NCBI GenBank assembly: GCA_963831605.1
Contig: CAWHQR010000008.1
Span: 62,001-126,000, forward strand
Reading direction: 5' to 3'
Source: DASUPK01 sp963831605
GTDB lineage: Bacteria > Actinomycetota > Thermoleophilia > Solirubrobacterales > 70-9
Length of the DNA: 64,000 nt
Shown here: piece after piece, positions 8,718 to 18,369 of the stretch
How the letters are laid out: each line of letters begins with the position of its first letter
Numbering within the stretch: the stretch's first letter is position 1
Notes under the pieces: model-generated
Seen by the model: only the letters and a program-made list of their open reading frames with translations
Told to the model about the DNA's origin: nothing
The model's database searches: none
Program-made: the position numbers and the translations under genes

Positions 8718-8929
8718 GACGTCGGGTGCGTCGCGTCGGTGAGCCGCTCGCGCCAGTAGGTCACGGAGGCCTCCTGCTCGAGACGAAGGCGGCCTGCCTC
8801 GAGGGCCTCCTCATAGAGGCCGGCGCTCTCCCGCTCGCGCTCGAGCTCTGAGTAGCGCTCGAGCAGGTTTTCGGCCTGCTGGGCGCGGTATTCCATCTGG
8901 TCGGGCGTCATACCCTTCTCCTCGGCCAT
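8714..8929 (-). CDS. Small helical protein of unknown function
   Basis: A 71-residue acidic, almost entirely helical protein, with Glu/Arg-rich segments such as ENLLERYSELERERES that look like a short coiled coil. I use the ATG at 8929 (MAEEKG); a longer frame to 9010 adds 27 residues that would overlap the divergent LLM gene start. I do not recognise a family. The small size and charge pattern are compatible with an adaptor-like protein. Confidence 0.55.
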   Translation of the reverse strand: MAEEKGMTPDQMEYRAQQAENLLERYSELERERESAGLYEEALEAGRLRLEQEASVTYWRERLTDATHPTS

Positions 8930-9010
8930 CGGCCCCCTGAACTTCACCCCAGAAAACACGAGAAACCGGCTGAAAGCGCGCCCGATCCGCGTCGCGTAGG
9001 GTTCACCCAC

Positions 9011-10087
9011 ATGGGTTTGGAGCTTGGACTCAACCTCGGCTACTGGGGCATCGGCCCGCAGGGAGACGACGCAACCGAGATCGTGCTGGCCGCCGAGCGC
9101 GCCGGATTCGACTCGGTCTGGGCGGCCGAGTCATACGGCTCGGATGCGGTCAGTGTGCTCGCCTACCTCGCTGCCAAGACCGAGACGATCCAGCTGGGGG
9201 CCGCGATCCTCCAGGTCCCCGCTCGGCAGCCCGCGGCGGCTGCCATGGCCGGCATCACGATCGACGCCCTTTCGAACGGCCGCTTCATCTTCGGCTTCGG
9301 CCCCTCGGGACCGCAGGTCTCGGAGGGGTGGTACGGCGTGCCCTACGAGAAGCCCTGGGGCCGCACGCGGGAGTACGTCGAGATCGTCAAACAGATCGTC
9401 GCGCGTGACGGCAGGCTCGAGTACGAGGGCAAGCACTTCAAGCTGCCACTGGCCGAGGGCGAGGGAGTGACCGGCCAGGGCAAGGCCCTGAAGCTGAACG
9501 TCCATCCGATCCGCAGCGAGATCCCCGTCTACCTCGGCGCGATCGGCCGGAAGTCGGTCGAGCTCGCGGCTGAGATCGCGGACGGCTGGATCCCCATCTT
9601 CTTCTCGGTCGACAAGTGGCAGGAGGCCTGGGGCGAGCACATCGAGGCCGGCCTCGCGAAGAGCGGCCGGACGCGCGAGGACCTGGCGGTCTCGCCGTCG
9701 GTGCAGGTCGCCATCGACGGTGACCTTGACGCCGCCCGCGGCATGGTCAAGGCGGGACTGCTCCTCTACCTCGGCGGCATGGGCTCGAAGAAGACGAACT
9801 TCTACGCCGACCTCACCCGCCGCTTCGGCTTCGCCGAGGTGGCTGACGAGGTCCAGTCGCTCTACCTCGACGGCAAGCGCGAGGAGGCCTACGCCGCGAT
9901 CCCCGACGAGCTGGTTGACGCGACCGCCATGATCGGCAGCGAGGACGAGGTCGCCGAGCGCGTCAAGCGCTTCGCGGACGCCGGCGTCGACCGCATGATC
10001 GTCTCGCCGATGCACCCCAATATCGAAGAGAACGTCCGCTGCCTCGAGAAGCTCGCCGGCATGGTGGGCACCCGCGCTCCCGCCTAG
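9011..10087 (+). CDS. LLM-class F420-dependent oxidoreductase
   Basis: A 358-residue luciferase-like TIM barrel. The beginning LGLNLGYWG, the ERAGFDSVWAAESYGSDA strand-helix, LGAAILQVPARQP and the IYLGAIG-like segment (here VYLGAIGRKSVELAAEIADG) are the hallmarks of the F420-dependent methylene-H4MPT-reductase-like branch. Such enzymes transfer hydride between F420H2 and diverse substrates; the substrate is not predictable. ATG at 9011. A downstream NTF2-like gene follows after ten bases and may be co-transcribed. Confidence 0.88.
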   Translation: MGLELGLNLGYWGIGPQGDDATEIVLAAERAGFDSVWAAESYGSDAVSVLAYLAAKTETIQLGAAILQVPARQPAAAAMAGITIDALSNGRFIFGFGPSGPQVSEGWYGVPYEKPWGRTREYVEIVKQIVARDGRLEYEGKHFKLPLAEGEGVTGQGKALKLNVHPIRSEIPVYLGAIGRKSVELAAEIADGWIPIFFSVDKWQEAWGEHIEAGLAKSGRTREDLAVSPSVQVAIDGDLDAARGMVKAGLLLYLGGMGSKKTNFYADLTRRFGFAEVADEVQSLYLDGKREEAYAAIPDELVDATAMIGSEDEVAERVKRFADAGVDRMIVSPMHPNIEENVRCLEKLAGMVGTRAPA

Positions 10088-10097
10088 CCTCACGGGC

Positions 10098-10520
10098 GTG
10101 CAGGACCCGGCTGACGTCGTTGGGGATCAGTTCGCGGCCACGAACGCGCGTGATTTCGAGCGCGCGATGTCCCATTACGACGACGACGTCGTCCTCGTGG
10201 TCGAGGAGGGGTTCCTCAATACCGGCACGTTCGAGGGCAAGGAGGCGGTGGGCGAGTGGTTCGGGGACTGGTTTCAGGCCTTCGGGAGTGACTACAGCTT
10301 CGACGTACTCGACCTGCGTGATCTGGGCGGGGGTCTGCTCTACATGAAGGCCACCTACGGCGGCAGCGGGCGGGCGAGCGGTGCCGTGGTTCGTGATGCA
10401 CGTGCCTACCTGTACCGCGTCGAGGATGGCCTGATCACGCGCGTCCAGCTCTTTCTGACCGAAGATCAGGCCCTCGAGGCGGCCCAGCTGCCGGAGTGGT
10501 CCCAGAGCAAAACCGACTAG
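10098..10520 (+). CDS. SnoaL/NTF2-like protein
   Basis: A 140-residue cone-shaped alpha+beta barrel candidate. The N-terminal helix pattern DFERAMSHYDDDVVLVVEEG and the GTFEGKEAVGEWFGDWF segment match SnoaL-like proteins, which are ligand-binding or small isomerase/cyclase domains. The predicted function is generic. GTG start at 10098, ten bases after the LLM oxidoreductase, so likely in its transcript. Confidence 0.75.
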   Translation: MQDPADVVGDQFAATNARDFERAMSHYDDDVVLVVEEGFLNTGTFEGKEAVGEWFGDWFQAFGSDYSFDVLDLRDLGGGLLYMKATYGGSGRASGAVVRDARAYLYRVEDGLITRVQLFLTEDQALEAAQLPEWSQSKTD

Positions 10521-10539
10521 ATTGCCGCGACTTCCCACC

Positions 10540-11658
10540 ATGAAGATCGGAGTTCCAAAGGAAACCGCTGAGGGAGAGCGCCGGGTGGCGCTCGTCCCGG
10601 ACGTGGTGAAGGCGCTGACCGCCAAGGAGATCGAGGTGGCGGTCGACGCCGGCGCTGGCGAGGGCGCCTCGCACCCCGACTCCGAGTACTCGGAGGCCGG
10701 AGCGAAGGTCGGCGAGGACCCTTGGAGCGCCGATGTCGTGCTCAAGGTCGCCCCACCGACGAGCGACGAGGTCGGCCGCCTGAAGCAGGGCCAGATCCTG
10801 ATCGGCTTCCTCGAGCCGCTCACCAACACCGAGCTCGCCAAGTCGCTCGCGCAGGCCGGGGTCACGAGCTTCGCCATGGAGGCGATCCCACGGATCACTC
10901 GGGCCCAGTCGATGGACGCCCTCTCCTCCCAGGCGAACCTCGGCGGCTACATGTCTGTTCTGATTGCGGCTCGCGAGTCCGGAAAGCTCTTCCCGATGAT
11001 GACCACCGCGGCGGGGACGGTCCCACCCGCCAAGGTCCTCGTCCTGGGGGCTGGGGTCGCGGGCCTCCAGGCCATCGCCACGGCCAAGCGGCTGGGCGGC
11101 ATCGTCACCGGATTCGACGTTCGCTCCGTGGTCAAGGAGCAGGTCAAGTCCCTCGGCGGCCGCTTTCTCGAGGTCGAGGCGGTCAAGGACGCCGAGGGGG
11201 AGGGGGGCTATGCCCGTCCCCTGACGGATGAGGAGAACGAGAAGCTTCGGCAGGAACTCGGCGAGGCGGCCAAGCGCCAGGACGTGATCATCACCACGGC
11301 CCAGATCCCCGGGAGGGCGGCGCCCCGCTTGATCACGGCGGATGCCGTGAAGAGCATGGCGCCGGGCTCGGTGCTCATTGACCTCGCGGCTGAGACCGGA
11401 GGAAACGTCGAGGGCTCCAAGCCGGGGGAGACCGTCGAGGTCGATGGGGTCAAGATCATCGGCCCCGCCAACCTGCCGAGCCAGATGGCCGGCAACGCCT
11501 CGGCGCTCTACGCCAAGAACCTGCAGAACCTGGTCGAGCTCCTGATCACCGAGGAGGGCGACCTGAAGGTCGACACGGAGGACGAGGTCATCGCCGGCTC
11601 CCTGCTGACCAAGGACGGCGAGATCGTCAACGAGCGAGCCAAGGAGGCCGCGTCATGA
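10540..11658 (+). CDS. pntAA: NAD(P) transhydrogenase subunit alpha, NAD-binding part
   Basis: The soluble dI domain of proton-translocating transhydrogenase, which binds NAD(H) and exchanges hydride with NADP(H) on PntB. ATG 10540 opens with MKIGVPKETAEGERRVAL; the RQD-loop region reads RITRAQSMDALSSQANLGGY, and the Rossmann glycine motif is LVLGAGVAGLQA. Length (372 residues) is standard for the split form in which the membrane part is a separate gene. The stop overlaps the next start (ATGA). Confidence 0.95.
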   Translation: MKIGVPKETAEGERRVALVPDVVKALTAKEIEVAVDAGAGEGASHPDSEYSEAGAKVGEDPWSADVVLKVAPPTSDEVGRLKQGQILIGFLEPLTNTELAKSLAQAGVTSFAMEAIPRITRAQSMDALSSQANLGGYMSVLIAARESGKLFPMMTTAAGTVPPAKVLVLGAGVAGLQAIATAKRLGGIVTGFDVRSVVKEQVKSLGGRFLEVEAVKDAEGEGGYARPLTDEENEKLRQELGEAAKRQDVIITTAQIPGRAAPRLITADAVKSMAPGSVLIDLAAETGGNVEGSKPGETVEVDGVKIIGPANLPSQMAGNASALYAKNLQNLVELLITEEGDLKVDTEDEVIAGSLLTKDGEIVNERAKEAAS

Positions 11659-11986
11659 GCCTGATGACCGAAATCACGATCTTCGTCCTCGCCGCCTTCG
11701 TCGGCTTCGAGGTCATCTCGAAGGTCCCGACGACCCTGCACACCCCGCTGATGTCGCAGACGAACGCGATTCACGGGATCGTCATGCTCGGCGGCCTGAT
11801 CGTCATCGGCTCCGCCGACGACTCGCTGGAGAAGATCATCGGCGTGATCGCGATCGCCTTCGGCACGATCAACATCGTCGGTGGCTTCCTGGTGACCGAC
11901 CGGATGCTCGGCATGTTCCGGGGTCGCGACCGCAAGCCGAAGCCAGAAGCAGCGGAGGAGACCGTCAAGCCGTCGGAGACCGGTCA

Positions 11987-11990
<4 letters not shown>
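11655..11990 (+). CDS. pntAB: NAD(P) transhydrogenase subunit alpha, membrane part
   Basis: A 111-residue dII segment with three membrane helices (FVLAAFVGFEVISKV, HGIVMLGGLIVIGSA, IGVIAIAFGTINIVGGFLV). The HTPLMSQTNAIHG loop is characteristic of PntA2. The cytoplasmic tail is short and charged. It overlaps pntAA by four bases and pntB by four bases, so the three genes form one tightly coupled operon. Confidence 0.95.
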
Positions 11991-13401
<1,411 letters not shown>

Positions 13402-13405
<4 letters not shown>

Positions 13406-13479
13406 CCTCCAGGTCGGCAGTGGACGTCGACGGTCTGCCCTGCATGAAGGACCTCTCCTTCAAGGCCAACAAGAAGTAG
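13402..13479 (+). CDS. Possible 25-residue ORF coupled to pntB
   Basis: A GTG at 13402 overlaps the pntB stop as GTGA and opens a 25-codon frame ending in the basic tail FKANKK before TAG at 13479. The tight overlap resembles the other junctions in this operon. There is no homologue I recognise, and an open stretch this short can occur by chance, so this is only a candidate. Confidence 0.2.
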
Positions 13480-13510
13480 CTCAACCGGGTGTCCAGCGGT
13501 CGAACGCCGG

Positions 13511-14290
13511 TCAGGACGAGCGGCGGACGACATCCTCGATCGCGGCGACCACTGCATCGGGGTCCTTCTTGAGGATCTGCGTGTGCTTGTGGGGGGTTGT
13601 GGTGAAAACGGACACCCGCTCGTTGGTCGTCACGGCGTCTGCGGCGGCTGCACGCACCGTGCGCATCTCCTCCTCGGTGGCGCCCGAGTGGCCTCCGGTG
13701 CCGACGACGAACACGGTGGGGCACTCCATCGCCGTGAAGTCGGGCACGAGCTCGCCGTTGACGGCGTCCATCTCGATCACGACGTCCGCGGACTCGGCGG
13801 GAGACATCTTCGCCGAGCGTCCGAAGGCCGCCATGATGCGCATCATCCACCCGAGCCGGCGGAACTGGGTGCGGACCTTCTCCTTTCCGGCCTCGTCGAA
13901 CATGGAGATGGGGTAGGCGCCGTCGACGAGGACCAATCCGGCGACCTGCTCCGGGTGCTGGGCCGCGTATCGCACCGCGATTGTGGCGCCGTAGGACCAG
14001 CCGACGAGGATCGGACGTTCGATGTGGGTTGCGTCGATGACGCTGCCGATGTCGGAGACCGCCCCGCTTACGGAGTAGTCGGCCGACGTGCCCGACTTCC
14101 CGCGCGCCCGCGCGTCGAATCGCACCGTGCGGTACTTACCGGCGAGGCCGCGGAGGACGTGGTTCCAGCTCTGCACCGTGCCAAAGCCGCCGCTGAGAAA
14201 GAGCAGGGGAGGCGCGCCACCCGGGGTGTCGATGGCGTAGAGCTGAGTGTCCGCAGCAGGGATCCGGAGTTGTTGCGAATCGCCACTCAA
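13511..14290 (-). CDS. Alpha/beta-hydrolase
   Basis: A 259-residue alpha/beta-hydrolase. The oxyanion segment LLFLSGGFG, the nucleophile elbow GWSYGA (Ser near residue 98), an acidic residue in the VVGTGGHSGAT region and a late His in TTPHKHTQ supply the catalytic set. The family includes esterases, lactonases and haloperoxidase-like enzymes; the substrate cannot be assigned. The start is a TTG at 14290; no better start is seen. A LapA-like gene lies just upstream on the same strand. Confidence 0.8.
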   Translation of the reverse strand: MSGDSQQLRIPAADTQLYAIDTPGGAPPLLFLSGGFGTVQSWNHVLRGLAGKYRTVRFDARARGKSGTSADYSVSGAVSDIGSVIDATHIERPILVGWSYGATIAVRYAAQHPEQVAGLVLVDGAYPISMFDEAGKEKVRTQFRRLGWMMRIMAAFGRSAKMSPAESADVVIEMDAVNGELVPDFTAMECPTVFVVGTGGHSGATEEEMRTVRAAAADAVTTNERVSVFTTTPHKHTQILKKDPDAVVAAIEDVVRRSS

Positions 14291-14314
14291 CCGCTTCGGA
14301 CGATATCGACGCGG

Positions 14315-14539
14315 CTAATCGCCGTCGTGTTGGCGGAAGCGCGGCAGTATGAGGCCGATCAGGAACCCGATTCCCCCCGAGATCAGCAGCGCGACCACCA
14401 GGGGGGCCTCGGTGGAGCCGACGACGAAGTCGATCGTCACCTTCTGGAAGTTGACTGCGACGAAGATGAAGCCGATTGCCACCAGGACGACGATGAGCCA
14501 GAACCGTGCACCGCGACCTTCTTTGCGTGTTGGCTCCAT
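14315..14539 (-). CDS. LapA-domain (DUF1049) small membrane protein
   Basis: A 74-residue protein with two membrane helices (FWLIVVLVAIGFIFVAVN and VVALLISGGIGFLIGLIL) connected by FQKVTIDFVVG, the pattern of the LapA/YciS family. E. coli LapA helps control lipopolysaccharide assembly, but in actinobacteria the role is unknown. ATG at 14539 (MEPTRKEG). It may share a transcript with the alpha/beta-hydrolase 24 bases downstream. Confidence 0.75.
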   Translation of the reverse strand: MEPTRKEGRGARFWLIVVLVAIGFIFVAVNFQKVTIDFVVGSTEAPLVVALLISGGIGFLIGLILPRFRQHDGD

Positions 14540-14636
14540 CCGGCGCGACCCTAGCACCTGCCTCGACACTGATCGGTGAGGCTCTCGTCGCGGTCTGATG
14601 GTCTCTGGAGACCGTCGCCGCCCTAGCTTGACCAGC

Positions 14637-15711
14637 GTGTGCCCGGACCAGATCGGGGCAGGGGACCGTCGAGTGGATCGCGCTGATTGCGCTGGTGTCG
14701 CTCGCGCTCGGGGCTCTCGCCTGGCTCGTCGGGCTGCGGCTGCCCGGCATGGCACTGGCCCATGAGATCGGCGAGCGGATCGTCTGCGCAGTCCGGCTGA
14801 GCTACGGCTGCCGCAGCGACCCGCAGCTGGCGGTCGCCTACGGCGACCTGGCGGACGAGGTGCGCATTCACGCACCGAGGATCGTTTACGAGCGTGGGAT
14901 GACGGCCCTGCCGGTCGACTTCCGGGACTGCCGCTCGCCGCGCTGCTCCGATGGACCGGGGTCGGGACAGGTTGCGCGGACCAACACCGGGCTGCCGGTC
15001 ACCCTGTTCACCCACGTGATCGACTGTCGCGACCAGGCCCGGGCGGCGGGCATGGGCCTCGACTGCTCGGGCGAGCGGGCAGGCGCTGTCTACCTTCAGT
15101 ACTGGGAGTACTACGGCGACTCGGCCACCTCGCGAGCGCTCTACGGGTCCACCGGCTACCACCGCGACGACTGGGAGGGCTACCAGGTCCGGATCGATTC
15201 GGGCGGCGAGGTCTCCGCGCGTGCCAGCTCCCACAATGGCTACAACGGCGCCGATGCACCGGCGGTCGACTGGACCTCTGACGCGGCCGGGAAGGTTCCC
15301 GGCACCACGGCGGCCCGGGACGCGGCCGAGTCGCTCGGGCTCCGGGGCGAGCGAGGCTGGACCCCCTCGCAGGGCACCCTCTACGTCTCAGGCGGCAGCC
15401 ATGCGGGTCATGCGACAGAGGGTTCACTGGGCCGTGAGCTCGCCGGTCTGCTCGCAACCGAGAGGCTGGCGCTCGGCGCCAGGCGGATCCCCGGTCCGCT
15501 GGGCCGGCAGGAGGAGCGCCACCGCGAGGAACTGCTCGCCTACCGCGTGAGGAGCGCGCTCTTCGGCCCGGGGGCGAGGACCACGCCGCGAGGGAGCATC
15601 AGGCTGACCCCAATCGAGGCAATCGCAGGACGAGACGCCTATTCGTTCTCGATCACCCCGCCCTGGCGCAAGCGCGTCTATTTCGACCCCGAGTACGGCG
15701 GGACCGACTGA
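14637..15711 (+). pseudogene. Surface/secreted protein with TadE-like N-terminus; probable single-base frameshift near 14655
   Basis: From GTG 14695 an open frame of 338 residues runs to 15711. Directly upstream in the same frame is GQGTVEWIALIALVSLALG, the Gly-x-Gly-Thr-Val-Glu signature plus hydrophobic helix of Flp/TadE-type prepilin leaders, but this frame has no start codon after the stop at 14629. Removing one G from GGGG near 14655 joins it to a start at GTG 14637 (or TTG 14628) and gives about 357 residues. The body contains VYLQYWEYYGDS and YHRDDWEGYQVRI, a region I associate with exported proteins of unknown function in Solirubrobacterales. Function unknown. Confidence 0.6.
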
Positions 15712-15781
15712 GCTGGACGGGCGATTGAGAGTTCAGTGATTTTCCACATGTATATCCGGCCAGATATAGGAGAATGCCACG

Positions 15782-17410
15782 GTGTTCTCGACTCACCGCT
15801 CCTGGGGAAGCGGTGGCCAGGCCCTCGCGCATCTGGCCTTGCTGCTCGCTGCTTGCACCGCATTGGCTCTGTTCTCCCTCGCGGCTCTGGGCGGTGACCG
15901 GGTTCAGGCCAAACCGCCGAACCCTGCGCACGGCGACGGTGTCCATCCAGGCGGTGGCAACGGTGGCCTCGACAACAGCGGACACACCCTCCATCCACAC
16001 CCGCAGCCACCGCCGCCCGACAACCCGCCGCCCGACAACCCGCCGCCCGACAACCCGCCGCCCGACAACCCGCCGCCCGACAACCCGCCGCCGGACAAGC
16101 CACCCCCCGACAAGCCACCGCCGGACAATCCCGGCCCGACCGCCGGTGGAAGCGATACTCAGACCGTTGGCGCCACCCCCACCGGCTTGAGCGGGGTTGC
16201 CGGCGCCACGGCGAGCCAGCATTCGGGTGGCAGCCATTCAAGTGGCAGCGCCCCGACAGGCAGCGTGATCGTGAAGCCCCACACGAACCCCGCCGCCAAG
16301 GTCGCCCATCACAAGGCGAAGGCGACGCCGGCGAAGCCGGTCACGGCAGCCCCGATTGCACCCCTCCCGGTCATTGCTGCCGCCTCCACCGGTAACCCCA
16401 ATCGCTCGAGCCTGGCCGACCGGCTTCTCTCGCCGACCCAGATCGACCTGTCGGCCGACAACCTCGCCAAGGGCGGACTGCTCACCCTCTTGCTGATCGC
16501 GCTGCTCTATCTGCCGGTGACGATCTTCAACAAGGCGACCGAGAAGAACCATGAGGTGATCAAGGGCTGGTTTGCGCGCCCACGCGCCTGGCTCCTCTTC
16601 CTCTTCGGCTGGATCCCCTTCCGGAAGAATCCCGCCATCACCCTTACCTTCGGGGTGATCGCGAGCGCGGTGCTCTTCTCGTTCATCGAACCTGGCTTTC
16701 CGACGGAGGACGGTGCCCTCCAGTACCTGATCGGGATGGTCCTCGGTTTCGGTGTGGTCACCTTCGTCTTCTTCGCCACCTGGCGCCTGGTCATCCGGCG
16801 GCTCGAGCCTGACGGAACAGGTGAGTGGCGGATCTTCCCCCCGTTCATCGTGCTCGCGGCGTTCCTCGTCGTGATGGCGCGACTGGCCCACTTCCTCCCG
16901 GGCGTCGTGCTCGGGACGGTCGCCGAGTACGAGCCCTCCAAGAAGCTCAGCGTCAGGACCGCCGGCATCCGGGTGGCGATCGCCTACGGGGCGCTGATAG
17001 TCCTCGGGCTGGCCGCCTGGTTCGCCTGGATTCCGGTGGAGCACGCCGCCTCGAAGGAGGGCGCGAGCAACCTGACGCTGATCCTCGACTCGGCGCTCGC
17101 CATCACCTTCGTCTCGAGCCTCGAGTCGGTGGCCTTCGGCCTGATCCCGATGAAGTTCCTTGACGGGAACGATCTCTTCACGTGGCACAAGGGACTCTGG
17201 GTCGGGATGTGGACTGCGGCCCTGCTCTGGTTCTCGATCGTGATCCTGAACCCAGCCCTGAGCACCTACGGACAGGTGAGCGGCAGCGGAGCGATCTGGT
17301 TCATCCTTCTCTTCTCGACTCTGATGGTGCTGGCGATGACCACCTGGGCCTTCTTCCGCATCCGCGATGCGCGCCTGGCGCGCGCCGCGCAGGATGGGTC
17401 CTCGGCCTAG
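15782..17410 (+). CDS. Exported proline-rich repeat protein with C-terminal multipass membrane domain
   Basis: A 542-residue protein from GTG 15782, behind ATAGGAG. An N-terminal signal/anchor helix (LLLAACTALALFSLAALGG) is followed by eight PPPDN/PPPDK units, a Gly/Ser/Thr-rich stretch, an Ala/Lys/Pro linker, and then about eight membrane helices from near residue 235. The C-terminal region contains FGLIPMKFLDGNDLFTWHKG, a motif I recall from unassigned actinobacterial membrane proteins. The proline-rich part is probably extracytoplasmic and could span or bind the wall. No enzymatic signature is seen. Confidence 0.7.
   Translation: MFSTHRSWGSGGQALAHLALLLAACTALALFSLAALGGDRVQAKPPNPAHGDGVHPGGGNGGLDNSGHTLHPHPQPPPPDNPPPDNPPPDNPPPDNPPPDNPPPDKPPPDKPPPDNPGPTAGGSDTQTVGATPTGLSGVAGATASQHSGGSHSSGSAPTGSVIVKPHTNPAAKVAHHKAKATPAKPVTAAPIAPLPVIAAASTGNPNRSSLADRLLSPTQIDLSADNLAKGGLLTLLLIALLYLPVTIFNKATEKNHEVIKGWFARPRAWLLFLFGWIPFRKNPAITLTFGVIASAVLFSFIEPGFPTEDGALQYLIGMVLGFGVVTFVFFATWRLVIRRLEPDGTGEWRIFPPFIVLAAFLVVMARLAHFLPGVVLGTVAEYEPSKKLSVRTAGIRVAIAYGALIVLGLAAWFAWIPVEHAASKEGASNLTLILDSALAITFVSSLESVAFGLIPMKFLDGNDLFTWHKGLWVGMWTAALLWFSIVILNPALSTYGQVSGSGAIWFILLFSTLMVLAMTTWAFFRIRDARLARAAQDGSSA
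16010..16129 (+). repeat. 15-bp tandem repeat encoding PPPDN
   Basis: Eight consecutive 15-base units lie inside the exported protein. The first five (16010-16084) are identical, CCGCCGCCCGACAAC. The last three carry third-codon changes and Asn-to-Lys switches (PPPDK, PPPDK, PPPDN). Identity at the DNA level in the first five suggests recent expansion by slippage, so copy number may differ between strains. Confidence 0.95.
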
Positions 17411-17436
17411 CGGCTCGCAGCGCCGCTCCCTAGGGG

Positions 17437-18203
17437 TTACTTCGGCGGCATGCGGAGGGCGCCGTCCAGGCGGATCGCCTCTCCGTTCAGCATCGTGTTG
17501 GTGACGATCTCGCAGGCGAGGTGCCCGTACTCCTCCGGGCGGCCGAGGCGGGAAGGGAACGGGATCCCCGCGCCGAGCGCCTGGCGCTGCTCCTCGGGGA
17601 GGGCCGCCAGCAGCGGGGTGTCGAAGAGGCCCGGGGCGATGGTGTTGACGCGGATCCCGCGCCCGGCCATGTCGCGGGCGGCGGGCAGCGTCAGCCCCAC
17701 GACCCCGCCCTTGGAGGCCGCATAGGCGACCTGCCCGATCTGACCGTCCCAGGCCGCGATCGAGGCGGTGTTGACGCAGACGCCGCGTTCGCCCTCCTCG
17801 TCGGGCTCGTTCTCCGACATGGCGGCGCAGGCCAGCCGCAGCACGTTGAAGGTCCCGATCAGGTTGACCTTGATGACGTTGTGGAAGATCTCCAGGTCGT
17901 GGGGGCCCTGCTTGGACGCCGTTCGCTGGGCCCAGCCGATCCCGGCGCAGCAGACCGAGATGCGAAGGCCGCCCGGAGCGTCCGCCGCGGCGTCGACCGC
18001 GGCCTGCACCGGCTCGGGCTCCATCACGTTCACCTCGAGAAGGCGGCGTTCTCGCCGAGCTCCGAGGCGAGCGCCTCGCCCTTCTCGGCATTCAGATCGG
18101 CGATCACGACGGACGCGCCGCGCTCGTGCAGCGCGCGGACGGTCGCGGCGCCGAGGCCCGATGCCCCGCCGGCGACCAGCGCGCTTGCCCCGTCGATCTT
18201 CAT
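17437..18203 (-). pseudogene. Short-chain dehydrogenase/reductase with a single-base frameshift
   Basis: The N-terminal part reads from ATG 18203: MKIDGASALVAGGASGLGAA, with the GxxxGxG cofactor motif, and ends at a TGA at 18030-18032. The remainder, from near 18039, is in another frame and carries the NAG-equivalent CCAGIGW, the catalytic YAASKGG (Tyr-x3-Lys) and APGLFDTPLLAALP. Inserting one base at TTCTCGAG near 18039 restores a continuous 255-codon gene of standard SDR length. It resembles type-II 3-hydroxyacyl-CoA dehydrogenases. It is either a recent pseudogene or an assembly error. Confidence 0.85.
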
Positions 18204-18369
18204 CGCGGGCGGCAGCTTATTGGCTGGATCCCGGTTGGGGCTGCAGCCTCAGGCTTCGATGTGGCCGAGCAGGTTGCCTCGGTAGTCTTGGCCGATCGCG
18301 GAGGTTGCTGCACCCACCGAGGGTGGTACTCGTCCCGCTTCCGATCGCAAGGCCGAGCTGGCCCGGCGT

